From Porphyromonas sp. oral taxon 275 (GTDB lineage: Bacteria > Bacteroidota > Bacteroidia > Bacteroidales > Porphyromonadaceae), in NCBI RefSeq assembly GCF_018127745.1, contig NZ_CP072333.1, positions 558,001-622,000 of the forward strand: DNA of 64,000 nt, written 5' to 3'. Positions 1-6,705 of this stretch are shown piece after piece. The translations under genes and the position numbers were made by a program. The first letter of the stretch is position 1. Each line of letters opens with the position of its first letter. Under the pieces are notes generated by a model, which had not been told where the DNA came from, ran no database searches, and saw only the letters and a program-made list of their open reading frames with translations.

Positions 1-302
1 TCTTCGATAGGTATAACCGCTTCTATACGATCGTCTTCATAAACATTTTTTACAACAGCCTTCTCTCGGTCACATTCAATCATATAAACCTCAAAGCCAA
101 ATCCTTCATAAAAGTCGACTTCTCCATTTAGAACTGCTTCAATCTCTCCGACAATCTCTTCAACGTAGTCTAAAGACAGATGATGGATTTCAGCCTGAAA
201 GAAGCTTCCGTATTTCTTAGAGTCTTCTATAACAACTGAAGGATAGTTGTTTTCTCTACCATCTCTATCTACATAGGTTGTTTTTTTGAAAGAATAATGC
301 AT
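1..302 (-). CDS. Partial small acidic protein, candidate immunity protein (3' end outside window)
   Basis: An open frame starts at an ATG at 302 and runs off the left edge, giving about 100 residues beginning MHYSFKKTTYVDRDGREN. It is acidic, has no signal peptide and no membrane segment. I do not recognise the family. Its start lies two bases after the stop of a toxin-like tail (305-424). That is how immunity genes sit behind polymorphic toxins, so a role as immunity protein is inferred from position only. The region is AT-rich compared with the rest of the window, which suggests transfer. Confidence 0.6.
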   Translation of the reverse strand, partial: MHYSFKKTTYVDRDGRENNYPSVVIEDSKKYGSFFQAEIHHLSLDYVEEIVGEIEAVLNGEVDFYEGFGFEVYMIECDREKAVVKNVYEDDRIEAVIPIE

Positions 303-304
303 AA

Positions 305-424
305 TTACTCCGTTGTTATTGGATAATACGAACTTATCTCACCCTCCTCATAAAAGAAGTTGATTGTAACTTTCCCATCCTTAGACTTACCTGTATAGGT
401 ATTTAGTGAGAAAATCCTGAATTG
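305..424 (-). pseudogene. Displaced toxin C-terminal tail (39 codons)
   Basis: Minus-strand frame opening just after a TAG (425-427) and ending TAA at 305-307. It reads QFRIFSLNTYTGKSKDGKVT and ends EISSYYPITTE. There is no start codon and no upstream continuation in frame. A short C-terminal end that stops immediately before a small intact gene is typical of orphan toxin tails left by cassette exchange in Rhs/CDI loci. The ending resembles the last strand of small secreted nuclease domains, but I cannot name the family. It overlaps the end of the 387-590 gene in another frame. Confidence 0.5.
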
Positions 425-590
425 CTAGGATATGGCATGGATACAAAAACGTTTTACCATAATCGTCAATTCGGCATCCAAATAAGGGGTAAAGACACTC
501 TTCTGAAAGCAAAAAGACTTCCTTGTCTGATAAGAAAAACAATTCATGTTTCCCTTGCCTATCTTCTATGGGGTGCACAGAAACAGCCAT
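387..590 (-). CDS. Small hypothetical protein, candidate immunity protein (67 aa)
   Basis: A 67-residue ORF starting one base after the stop of a toxin-like tail (592-732). It carries FFLSDKEVFLLSEECLYPL and a following DDYGKTFLYP stretch, and looks like a real folded domain rather than random translation. Its last 38 bases overlap a different toxin tail (305-424) in another frame, so its own 3' end may have been replaced by recombination and the protein shortened. Function is inferred from position; no family recognised. Confidence 0.5.
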   Translation of the reverse strand: MAVSVHPIEDRQGKHELFFLSDKEVFLLSEECLYPLFGCRIDDYGKTFLYPCHILAIQDFLTKYLYR

Positions 591-591
591 A

Positions 592-1111
592 CTATGAGGT
601 TCTAAATTGTTCTTCGGGGAATGAAGCTACAATCTTATTCTTGACAGGATCGACCATCACTCGTAGCCTTTCTTCCCCTTTAGTACCTATTCTTCGTCCA
701 AAATCCTTTTCATAGACGACTCTGCCATCGGGCTACATCGTCTTTCTGTCAGGTTGTTTAATGGTACGTTCTTCTAACTTTTTGTAGTTCTTGTCCTTCC
801 CAATGCGTTCTGTAGATGTTTTAGGCGGATGTGTCCATAGATATCTAGCACACAGTCCCACACCTTGTTCCCTCGGCTATCACAAAGACTTGCGTTGGTG
901 TGCCAAGATGGTCTTGTACAATACTGTAGCAATCCTTTTCGGTAAACTTCGCCACAGGCGTATGACTTTGGCCATCATACATCCATGTTGTAACATTCGT
1001 TAGTGGCTCAGGACTGCTGTAGCTACCGACCATACTTGTCCTTCCTCCGAACAGGTTTAGTCCAACTTTGATAGTTCCACTCATGGAGCAAAACATTACT
1101 ATCCCAAGCAT
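592..1111 (-). pseudogene. Rhs-core remnant with toxin tail, frameshifted
   Basis: The first frame (1111 down to 845) contains WMYDGQSHTPVAKFTEKDCY followed by QDHLGTPTQ, the typical end of an Rhs repeat core (normally D-LGTP, then -EGNKVW--DIYG). The frame then breaks: KVWDCVLDIYGH continues in a second frame that stops at 774. A third frame ends at 592 and carries DGRVVYEKDFGRRIGTKGE and MVDPVKNKIVASFPEEQ, which looks like a toxin C-terminus; it has an internal TAG at 733-735. At least two frameshifts and one stop make this a pseudogene. The toxin activity is not identified. A small candidate immunity gene follows one base later. Confidence 0.7.
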
Positions 1112-1137
1112 AGCGATAGCGTATAAATTCTATATAC

Positions 1138-1656
1138 TTATTGCATATCGCTTAACCAATCTTTTAGAATTTCTGAGCTGGGATTTAATCTTATAGCTCT
1201 TGATATATCTGCTTCTTCCATGGGCATTGATTCGACATTTATATACACTTGCTTTCGAGTTTCTCCCTGACCAAAAAAAAACTCTTCATCTAGATTCTTC
1301 ATCGCCCGTTCATAAGCAAGCATTCTATCTTGCCATTCTTTATCCCACTCTTCATCACTTAATTCGTCAATTGATGGTCGCAGACTCAAATGGTGTTGCA
1401 CAGGCAAAAAGAATTCTTCCCCAAAAGCGTAGTAGGGAGAATCTGCGTAAGACCACATAAGCTCGCTCCGAAGATGTTCAGCTTCTTGTTTTGTGCACTC
1501 CCTGTTCAATGCTTCCCAGGACCAAGCTGATATAGTAGGAGCATATCCCTCACCTGTAACGAGGAGAACACAGTAGTAAAAATGCTCTTTGTTACCAAAT
1601 AATTCACTAAAGGCTAATCTTGTGCAAGCTTGTACAATAGAAACCAATTCATCCAT
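1138..1656 (-). CDS. DUF4303-like protein, candidate immunity protein (172 aa)
   Basis: A 172-residue intact protein. The N-terminal half (FYYCVLLVTGEGYAPTISAW, then a YADSPYYAFGEE segment) matches my recollection of the DUF4303 family, small soluble bacterial proteins often found near polymorphic toxins. There is no signal peptide. The start at 1656 lies 13 bases after the stop of a degenerate toxin-like tail (1670-1846), and an Rhs remnant follows downstream. A role as immunity protein is inferred from family and context. A profile search would be needed to confirm the family. Confidence 0.65.
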   Translation of the reverse strand: MDELVSIVQACTRLAFSELFGNKEHFYYCVLLVTGEGYAPTISAWSWEALNRECTKQEAEHLRSELMWSYADSPYYAFGEEFFLPVQHHLSLRPSIDELSDEEWDKEWQDRMLAYERAMKNLDEEFFFGQGETRKQVYINVESMPMEEADISRAIRLNPSSEILKDWLSDMQ

Positions 1657-1669
1657 TCTATTATAGTGT

Positions 1670-1846
1670 TTATTTTATCTTCTTCAATACATTTTTCCCT
1701 ATATTCCGCAATTCTTTTCTTATCGCAGGTCTTCTCGGCTTATGTGTAATTAAAGAGTCTACTGCGCCATGTGAGAACACACACTTCTCCTGATATGACC
1801 CAATCTTTCCCGTGATTTCATCGAACTTTTTACAGGAAGTGAAAAT
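1670..1846 (-). pseudogene. Displaced toxin-like tail between two small genes
   Basis: The open frame begins directly after the TAG of the upstream gene (1847-1849), in the same frame, and ends TAA at 1670-1672. It encodes about 57 residues including FDEITGKIGSYQEKCVFSHG and a Lys/Arg-rich end (RRPAIRKELRNIGKNVLKK). There is no start codon. Its length, basic C-terminus and position just before a candidate immunity gene fit an orphan toxin tail. An alternative is that it was once part of the upstream gene. No family is recognised. Confidence 0.45.
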
Positions 1847-2401
1847 CTATGATCCGCTTCTCTCATCTATTGGAATGTTACCACACTCAAGCGACGCACA
1901 AAACCTCTGCCTGCACTGACGGAGTAACTCCTCGATTTTCTGGCTGGGAAAAGGTTCATCCCCTCTTATAACCAACATCACAATCAGCTCATGAGTTAAG
2001 CCTATAATTTGCGACTGATATTTATCATCTTTCCTAATTGGCTCTTCTAATACAGAAGCATCCAACTCCTCTCCTCTTAAAACACGCTGGAAGACTCGCA
2101 TGTTGACAGCTTTTCCTGCACGTAACACTTCCCATACACGATCTTGTACCCTATCAAGTTCAATCATCCCAGCATGTCCTTTAAGACACATCACACCTCT
2201 AATCCATGCCCATGTCAGGTAATCAATAAAGGGATATTCCTCTACTGGATATGATAGATACTTTTGGAGTAGGGTATCATCTAACAGGTACAAGGAAAAG
2301 GCATAGAAGCAATAAACCTCCATACTGTCTGGCGAAGAAGGATCTATCCCCGATTCTATGAATTCTTTTGCCTCCTTCACAAATTCTTTTCTTCTGTTCA
2401 T
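1847..2401 (-). CDS. Hypothetical protein, paralogue of the next gene upstream (184 aa)
   Basis: A 184-residue protein, mostly helical by appearance and without signal peptide. It is clearly related to the 191-residue protein at 2512-3087. Both start with a short charged helix (EFVKEAKEFI versus EFVWFQEQASGF), then share YPFIDYLTWAWI versus LPFIDFNSWEFI, a VLRGEELD versus TLKGEHLD motif, and a C-terminal EELLRQCRQRFCASL versus HELLEECKIKFQASF. The pair follows a NucA/NucB nuclease tail. I infer that they are immunity proteins of an unnamed family, one possibly a diverged duplicate. Confidence 0.6.
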   Translation of the reverse strand: MNRRKEFVKEAKEFIESGIDPSSPDSMEVYCFYAFSLYLLDDTLLQKYLSYPVEEYPFIDYLTWAWIRGVMCLKGHAGMIELDRVQDRVWEVLRAGKAVNMRVFQRVLRGEELDASVLEEPIRKDDKYQSQIIGLTHELIVMLVIRGDEPFPSQKIEELLRQCRQRFCASLECGNIPIDERSGS

Positions 2402-2511
2402 AAGCTTAGAGTCTTACTTGTAAGATATTTAATCGATCACTTCACACAAGAATCCTCATCAAGTTACCATAGATGCTCTACCATACAAGTGCTGATCGTG
2501 CCACTGTTAAG

Positions 2512-3087
2512 TTACACTATCCCAAAGGACGCTTGAAACTTAATCTTGCATTCCTCTAATAGTTCGTGAGCTCGAGCAACAGGGAAAGCTTCGCTTCCTC
2601 CCAGTTCAGCAATTCGGACTATGTCCATTGCAAGTATCACCAAATCAAAAACATTAGACCATTTAGTTTTAGCATTGAATATCGAATTCAAGGTATCCAA
2701 ATCTAAATGCTCTCCTTTTAGAGTACGAAGAAAAACAGACCGATTTACCTTTTGTGAAAGTTCGTCTCCTGAATTTAGTGCTTCTTCAACACGTTCTTTC
2801 CCCTTGGTTCTTGTACACTTACCACACCTTACCTTGAGCAACAATAAAGGCTCTATAAACTCCCAAGAATTGAAGTCTATAAAGGGAAGTGATTCAATAG
2901 GTTTTTCTAAGAACTGCCATAGGACTGGACTATTAAGCAAGTAGGAACAGAATGAGAAATGAGCAAAAAGCTCTATTTCTTCCGTATCGTCCAAGGAGGG
3001 GAATTTTTCCACTTCCCGAATGAATCCACTCGCCTGCTCTTGAAACCATACAAACTCTCTATGCTTATACAAAGCTACTGCATTCAT
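2512..3087 (-). CDS. Hypothetical protein, candidate immunity protein to a NucA/NucB-type toxin (191 aa)
   Basis: A 191-residue soluble protein whose ATG (3085-3087) lies two bases after the stop codon of a NucA/NucB-like nuclease tail (3090-3318). Such tight toxin-immunity coupling is the main evidence for its role. It shares motifs with the 184-residue protein downstream, so the two are paralogues. It contains a C-x-x-C pair (KVRCGKCTRT) that the paralogue lacks. I recognise no named family; immunity function is inferred. Confidence 0.6.
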   Translation of the reverse strand: MNAVALYKHREFVWFQEQASGFIREVEKFPSLDDTEEIELFAHFSFCSYLLNSPVLWQFLEKPIESLPFIDFNSWEFIEPLLLLKVRCGKCTRTKGKERVEEALNSGDELSQKVNRSVFLRTLKGEHLDLDTLNSIFNAKTKWSNVFDLVILAMDIVRIAELGGSEAFPVARAHELLEECKIKFQASFGIV

Positions 3088-3089
3088 AT

Positions 3090-3318
3090 TTAATCTATTA
3101 TCTTAAATGAAACTCCTGTATCTTTTGATTTTCCTTTTAACGCGTGCATAATAGCAGCACCAGCCCCTCTATTGTCAGAGGGAGATATGTACCGAACACT
3201 TGCACCTTTCCCACCTTCCTTAAACATCACCATGGGCCATTCATCACGATCAAAGCCTTTTTTTTGTTGCTATGTCCTTAAGAGATTCAGCTCGGCGATT
3301 ACTCCAACTCTGGGAGCA
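3090..3318 (-). pseudogene. NucA/NucB-type deoxyribonuclease toxin tail, frameshifted
   Basis: The downstream frame (stop TAA 3090-3092) reads FDRDEWPMVMFKEGGKGASV and then SPSDNRGAGAAIMHALKG. This closely matches the conserved core and end of the NucA/NucB DNase family (DRDEWP, EGG-GASV-YISP-DNRGAG). The preceding conserved stretch NRRAESLKDIATKK is in another frame. The two frames meet at a run of eight A residues (T run at 3258-3265), where seven would restore the frame. Upstream of 3318 the frame is closed by a TAG. It is therefore a 5'-truncated, frameshifted remnant of an Rhs-type toxin module. Confidence 0.8.
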
Positions 3319-3510
3319 CTATAGTCGTCACAGACCACTGAAGAAAGCAGGTGGATTCCCCCATAACAAATCATCATCAGCATGAAAGTAAGCGCTGCTC
3401 CCAATATATTCAGATCTTATCCAAGATTTCATCAGACGTTTTTACAAAGAAGCTCCCGATAAGGGATTAGAGCTCTCCTAACCAGCTCTGGAGCTTTCCA
3501 CAAGGAAGGT
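3319..3510 (-). other. Degenerate sequence between immunity-like gene and nuclease tail
   Basis: No intact gene here. One short minus-strand frame reads SWIRSEYIGSSAYFHADDDL and soon stops. It may be another broken toxin fragment, but it is too short to assign. Confidence 0.3.
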
Positions 3511-4014
3511 TCAGAAGGATATGCCCTCATCGGTCAAGGCTTTAATTATTCGCTTTTCAAGATGAGGGGCTAGCCAATAGATCCATTCTTCATATGGTTC
3601 AATGGCCTCATCGGGAATTCGCCCCAGACTATGCCCCCCCCTCCATAGGAAATAGTGCCCTTCTGCTCCCGACACTAATGTTATATCAGAATACATAGAG
3701 TCTTGTTCCTTATTATAGTTCTCTTGCTTACCTATTCTTCTCCATCTCCCTTTTCTAATAGGTAAGGGTGTAATAATTACAGGAGGAAATAAACGCATAG
3801 ACTCAACCACTTCTTCAATAGATATATCTAAAGTCCCTACTTTGTTGAATATTTCTACTAAAATCCCCCTCGAGCCTAGGTCTTCTATTATACGACAGTA
3901 AGCAAACTTTTTGTCGTCGCCTCTTAAATCCTTTAGAGATACTCGTGTCGTAAAGTGAATATCTGTCAGGAATAGAGGGATAGCATATACCTCACCAGGA
4001 ATCACGTTCTTCAT
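3511..4014 (-). CDS. Imm26-like immunity protein (167 aa)
   Basis: A 167-residue protein with the N-terminal pattern VIPGEVYAIPLFLTDIHF followed by FAYCRIIEDLGSRGILVEIF. This resembles the Imm26 immunity family (a 'GDVFAIPL...' opening followed by a strand carrying an R-I/V pair). The C-terminal half is aromatic-rich (EEWIYWLAPHLEKRI). No signal peptide, so it would act in the cytoplasm. It starts 26 bases downstream of an Rhs-core remnant, so its cognate toxin tail has been lost. Family assignment is from motif memory. Confidence 0.65.
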   Translation of the reverse strand: MKNVIPGEVYAIPLFLTDIHFTTRVSLKDLRGDDKKFAYCRIIEDLGSRGILVEIFNKVGTLDISIEEVVESMRLFPPVIITPLPIRKGRWRRIGKQENYNKEQDSMYSDITLVSGAEGHYFLWRGGHSLGRIPDEAIEPYEEWIYWLAPHLEKRIIKALTDEGISF

Positions 4015-4039
4015 TATTCTACTTTATTATATTGATGAC

Positions 4040-4288
4040 TCAATCATAGATTACTATAGATGCAGATTCAGCATACCCATACAAAGAAACTCCACCCTCT
4101 AATCTTATCGGATCCTCCGAGATATATCTTCTACCCAGCTCGGGGTCGTAGTAGCGGCATCGATTGTACGTCAGTCCCGTCTCCCCATCATAGTCCTGCC
4201 CTTGGAAGAGGGAGGCTATCGACACATCACCCTCGGGATTCAGCGCTGCCTTGCCTATATGCTGCTCTTTGTCTCGTGTTACTTTATT
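4040..4288 (-). pseudogene. Rhs core C-terminal fragment (about 82 codons)
   Basis: The frame contains LFQGQDYDGETGLTYNRCRY, then YDPELGRRYISEDPIRLEGG and SLYGYAESA. This is the hallmark end of the Rhs-repeat core (FQGQ-D-ETGL-YNR-RYYDP-GRYIS-DPI-L-GG-NLY-Y). The frame opens only at 4288, after a stop at 4289-4291, and ends at 4040 without the usual DP-G junction or any toxin domain. The giant upstream Rhs repeat region is absent. It is a remnant of a much larger secreted protein, in the same orientation as the remnant at 592-1111. Confidence 0.85.
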
Positions 4289-4355
4289 CTACTTCTTCCT
4301 TGAGTGGTTGTTGCTTCGTCGTCCAGCTTCTTGGCTCAAAGCTACAGGTTTTTCG

Positions 4356-4380
4356 CGACAGAATGATCGCCACTCTGTCG
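4356..4380. other. Short inverted repeat (CGACAGA/TCTGTCG)
   Basis: Seven-base perfect arms at 4356-4362 and 4374-4380 with an 11-base loop. It lies between the Rhs remnant and the dispersed repeat. No T-run follows, so a terminator role is uncertain. Confidence 0.35.
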
Positions 4381-4391
4381 GTAAGGCTTAG

Positions 4392-4582
4392 GGACTTGGC
4401 AAGCAGTCTCAGTAAGCCATTCGAGCAAGATCACTAAGCCCTTCGAGCGAGGTCTCTAAGCCGGATTCGGGAAATACCTTATGAATCGACAAAAAGTGGC
4501 TAATCTTTTCGGAAAAAGTGGCTAAACTTTTGCGCAAAAGATTAGCCACTTTTTCTAGGAAGATTACTAACTTTGTCCTCGA
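4392..4582 (+). repeat. Dispersed repeat element, copy 1, with 22-bp units and a 19-bp inverted repeat
   Basis: The left part has three 22-bp units (4392-4413, 4414-4435, 4436-4457); the last two are AAGCC-TTCGAGC-AG-TC-CT and the first is degenerate. The right part has a perfect 19-bp inverted repeat, AAAAAGTGGCTAATCTTTT at 4491-4509 and its complement at 4536-4554, plus a third near-copy at 4513-4531. A clearly related element lies inverted at 28760-28922, with similar flanks (TACCTTATGAATC on the left, AGGAAGATTA on the right). It has no obvious transposase, so it is a non-autonomous or structural repeat. It lies just upstream of the HU-like gene and could form a strong hairpin. Confidence 0.75.
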
Positions 4583-4658
4583 AGCATCTAATACCTCATC
4601 GCAAAGTCCCTCCTCCTTCCTTGAGGTTCACCTGAGGGAACTAAATCTTAATCATGTC

Positions 4659-5144
4659 ATGGCCAACAAACCATTGCAATTCGTAGTCGTCGAGCGCAAG
4701 CTCAATGTCGGCAAAAACGCAGGAAAACTCGTCCAGATCGCCAAGCCGACGGGCCGACATCGCATCGACTTCCGCAACTTCTGCGAGCGTGTCGCCAAGT
4801 CCACGACCTTCAACCGCCAGGAGGTCGAGGCCGTCCTGAACTACGCCACCGAGATCGCCAAGGACATCGTCGCCAATGGCGATATCGTCGAATTCGGGGA
4901 TCTCGGCACGCTGATGCCTTCGTTCAAGAGCAAAGCCGTCGAGCAGGGCACCAAGTTCAACGCCAACGTCCACATCGAAAAGCCCGTGGTGCTGCTCCAG
5001 CCCTCCAAGAAGTACTTCACGCTCACGGGTGTCAGCTACGAGCAGACCGAGGCCAAACCCACCAAAGCGGCCAAGCCCGCCAAGCCCAAAGCAAGCGAAC
5101 CCGCGCCTAAATCCAAGGACGAGTCCCACAACAGCGGGCTATAA
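4659..5144 (+). CDS. HU-family (IHF-like) DNA-binding protein (161 aa)
   Basis: A 161-residue protein beginning MANKPLQFVVVERKLNVGK. Residues ~30-85 contain DFRNFCERVAKSTTFNRQEV and a DIVEFGDLGTLMPSF stretch, typical of the Bacteroidetes HU-like domain (helical dimerisation part followed by the G-D-G-F/L beta arm). The C-terminal ~35 residues are a Lys/Pro/Ala-rich tail (KPTKAAKPAKPKASEPA). I chose the ATG at 4659. An in-frame ATG at 4518 would add 47 residues, but they are encoded by the dispersed repeat and do not look like HU. It likely acts as a nucleoid-associated protein. A strong inverted repeat follows. Confidence 0.85.
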   Translation: MANKPLQFVVVERKLNVGKNAGKLVQIAKPTGRHRIDFRNFCERVAKSTTFNRQEVEAVLNYATEIAKDIVANGDIVEFGDLGTLMPSFKSKAVEQGTKFNANVHIEKPVVLLQPSKKYFTLTGVSYEQTEAKPTKAAKPAKPKASEPAPKSKDESHNSGL

Positions 5145-5153
5145 GGGCTTCGT

Positions 5154-5223
5154 CCTCCCCTGAAAAGACTTCGCCCCGAGCAGCCGTCTGTGGCCGCTCG
5201 GGGCGAAGTCTTTTCAGGGGAGG
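5154..5223. terminator. 28-bp perfect inverted repeat, bidirectional terminator-like
   Basis: Arms 5154-5181 and 5196-5223 are perfectly complementary over 28 bases with a 14-base loop. It sits between the converging 3' ends of the HU-like gene (plus) and the paralogue pair (minus). Each side is followed by short runs of mixed pyrimidines rather than a clean T-run. Confidence 0.75.
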
Positions 5224-5240
5224 TGGAGGTTTTTATAGGC

Positions 5241-5930
5241 CTAGATATTGTACTTGGGCTCGATCGTTGGGAGCACCTCGGCCTTTAGCTTCTCGTAGTA
5301 GGGAAGCCACTCATTATTTGTCCCATCATAAAGATACTTCTCGCAGAACCTAACTTTGCTCTCGAAGTTCGACTCTGGATCATTACAGAGCTTGGCAATG
5401 ATTAGACCTCGGAAGAAAGCATCCAAGGTCCAGTCGAGGATGCCCTGTTTGCCATTTTGCCAAGATAGCCCTTGACTTAAGAGTTCATCCATACGCTTGA
5501 GAACATTCGGCAAGTAGGAGTAGTGCTGTACGAAGTCCGCTCCTTCGCCATTGATATAGCCGAGGTACCAATCGCAGAACTCTTCCACTTCCTCTTCCGT
5601 ATCAATCGCCACTAAATGGTACTTCCGGATGAAGCTGTGGTGACTTACCGTGCTCGTCAGTATTGTCCCTCGATGCATATCCCATGGGAAGGGGTAGTGC
5701 TCATCTGCGACCCGCTGCAATAGGAGTTCTACTTCATCATGAGTTATTCTTGCACGGTGAAAATCTATAAAGCTGTACTTCTTCTGAAAGCCAAGTGACC
5801 AAGTGACGGTTATCCCATCTTGATGCAGATAGTACCACATGCCATCAGCTTTTCTCGTCTTATAGCCCTTCGCCTTCAGGACGGGGTCGATACGCTCTAG
5901 GGTGAGCCTTTGTCTCTCTGCTCTTTCCAT
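5241..5930 (-). CDS. Hypothetical protein, tandem paralogue 2 (229 aa)
   Basis: A 229-residue soluble protein without signal peptide. It is about two-thirds identical to its upstream neighbour (5934-6614). Both start MERAERQRLTLERID and end KLKAEVLPTIEPKYN. Shared segments include THDEVEL, a YPFPW motif, YINGEGADFV, a YLPNVLKRMDEL helix and the DGTNNEWLPYYEKL block. The genes are separated by three bases, so they form one transcription unit. I do not recognise the family; the helix-rich C-terminal half and tandem duplication do not by themselves indicate a function. Confidence 0.75.
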   Translation of the reverse strand: MERAERQRLTLERIDPVLKAKGYKTRKADGMWYYLHQDGITVTWSLGFQKKYSFIDFHRARITHDEVELLLQRVADEHYPFPWDMHRGTILTSTVSHHSFIRKYHLVAIDTEEEVEEFCDWYLGYINGEGADFVQHYSYLPNVLKRMDELLSQGLSWQNGKQGILDWTLDAFFRGLIIAKLCNDPESNFESKVRFCEKYLYDGTNNEWLPYYEKLKAEVLPTIEPKYNI

Positions 5931-5933
5931 TGC

Positions 5934-6614
5934 CTACAGATTGTACTTGGGTTCGATGGTTGGGAGCACCTCGGCCTTTAGCTTCTCGTAGTAGGGAAGC
6001 CACTCGTTATTTGTCCCATCGTAAAAGCGCTCGTCGCACCAAGCTATCTTCTTCTCAAAGTTTGGGTCATTGCACAGTTTCGAGATGATTAGCCCTCGAA
6101 ACCTTGCATCCAAAGTCCCTGAGAGTATTCCCTTGTCAGGGTATTGCCAAGTTAACCCAGCTTCGACCAATTCATCCATGCGCTTGAGGACATTCGGCAA
6201 GTAGGAGTAATGCCGCACGAAGTCCGCTCCTTCGCCATTGATATAGCCAAGATACCAGTTACAGTAATCCTCTATCTGTTCCTCGGTATCCATATCTGCC
6301 GTTTGATACTCATCAACGAACGTGCTGTGACTTATTGTTGGGGTTAGTATTGTCCCTCTATGTGTCTGCCAAGGGAAGGGATAGTTCTCATCTGCAACCC
6401 TCTGTAGTATCAGTTCTACCTCGTCATGGGTAACCATAGCTTCTCTTGAGTTGATCCACCCCAAGTTGAGGAAGACAATCGCCCATGCGGTAGTTATCCC
6501 ATCTTGGGATAGATAGTATCGTATTCCATCGGCTATCCGAGCCTTGTATCCTCTCGGCTTCAGAACCGCATCGATGCGCTCTAAGGTGAGCCTTTGTCTC
6601 TCTGCTCTTTCCAT
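5934..6614 (-). CDS. Hypothetical protein, tandem paralogue 1 (226 aa)
   Basis: The first gene of the pair. It has the same N-terminal 15 residues and near-identical C-terminal 25 residues as the 229-residue neighbour. The middle (residues ~35-60, AWAIVFLNLGWINSREAMV) differs most, which suggests divergence after tandem duplication with the ends held by conversion. No signal peptide, no known motif. No promoter-like TAnnTTTG is evident directly upstream. Confidence 0.75.
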   Translation of the reverse strand: MERAERQRLTLERIDAVLKPRGYKARIADGIRYYLSQDGITTAWAIVFLNLGWINSREAMVTHDEVELILQRVADENYPFPWQTHRGTILTPTISHSTFVDEYQTADMDTEEQIEDYCNWYLGYINGEGADFVRHYSYLPNVLKRMDELVEAGLTWQYPDKGILSGTLDARFRGLIISKLCNDPNFEKKIAWCDERFYDGTNNEWLPYYEKLKAEVLPTIEPKYNL

Positions 6615-6705
6615 CTTATTTGATTCTATTGATTGTTATGTGCGCTGTCTATCCTTTGGGCAGCGACCAAATCGAAGTTTCTGTTTCCTGCTGATGCGAA
6701 GATAG

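Noticed and set aside
4060..4437. A 125-codon plus-strand open frame
   Set aside because: It runs across the Rhs remnant (opposite strand) and into the repeat; the Rhs motifs on minus are convincing.
4518..4658. Longer start for the HU-like protein
   Set aside because: The extra 47 residues are encoded by the dispersed repeat, and a related stretch occurs without HU at 28.8 kb.
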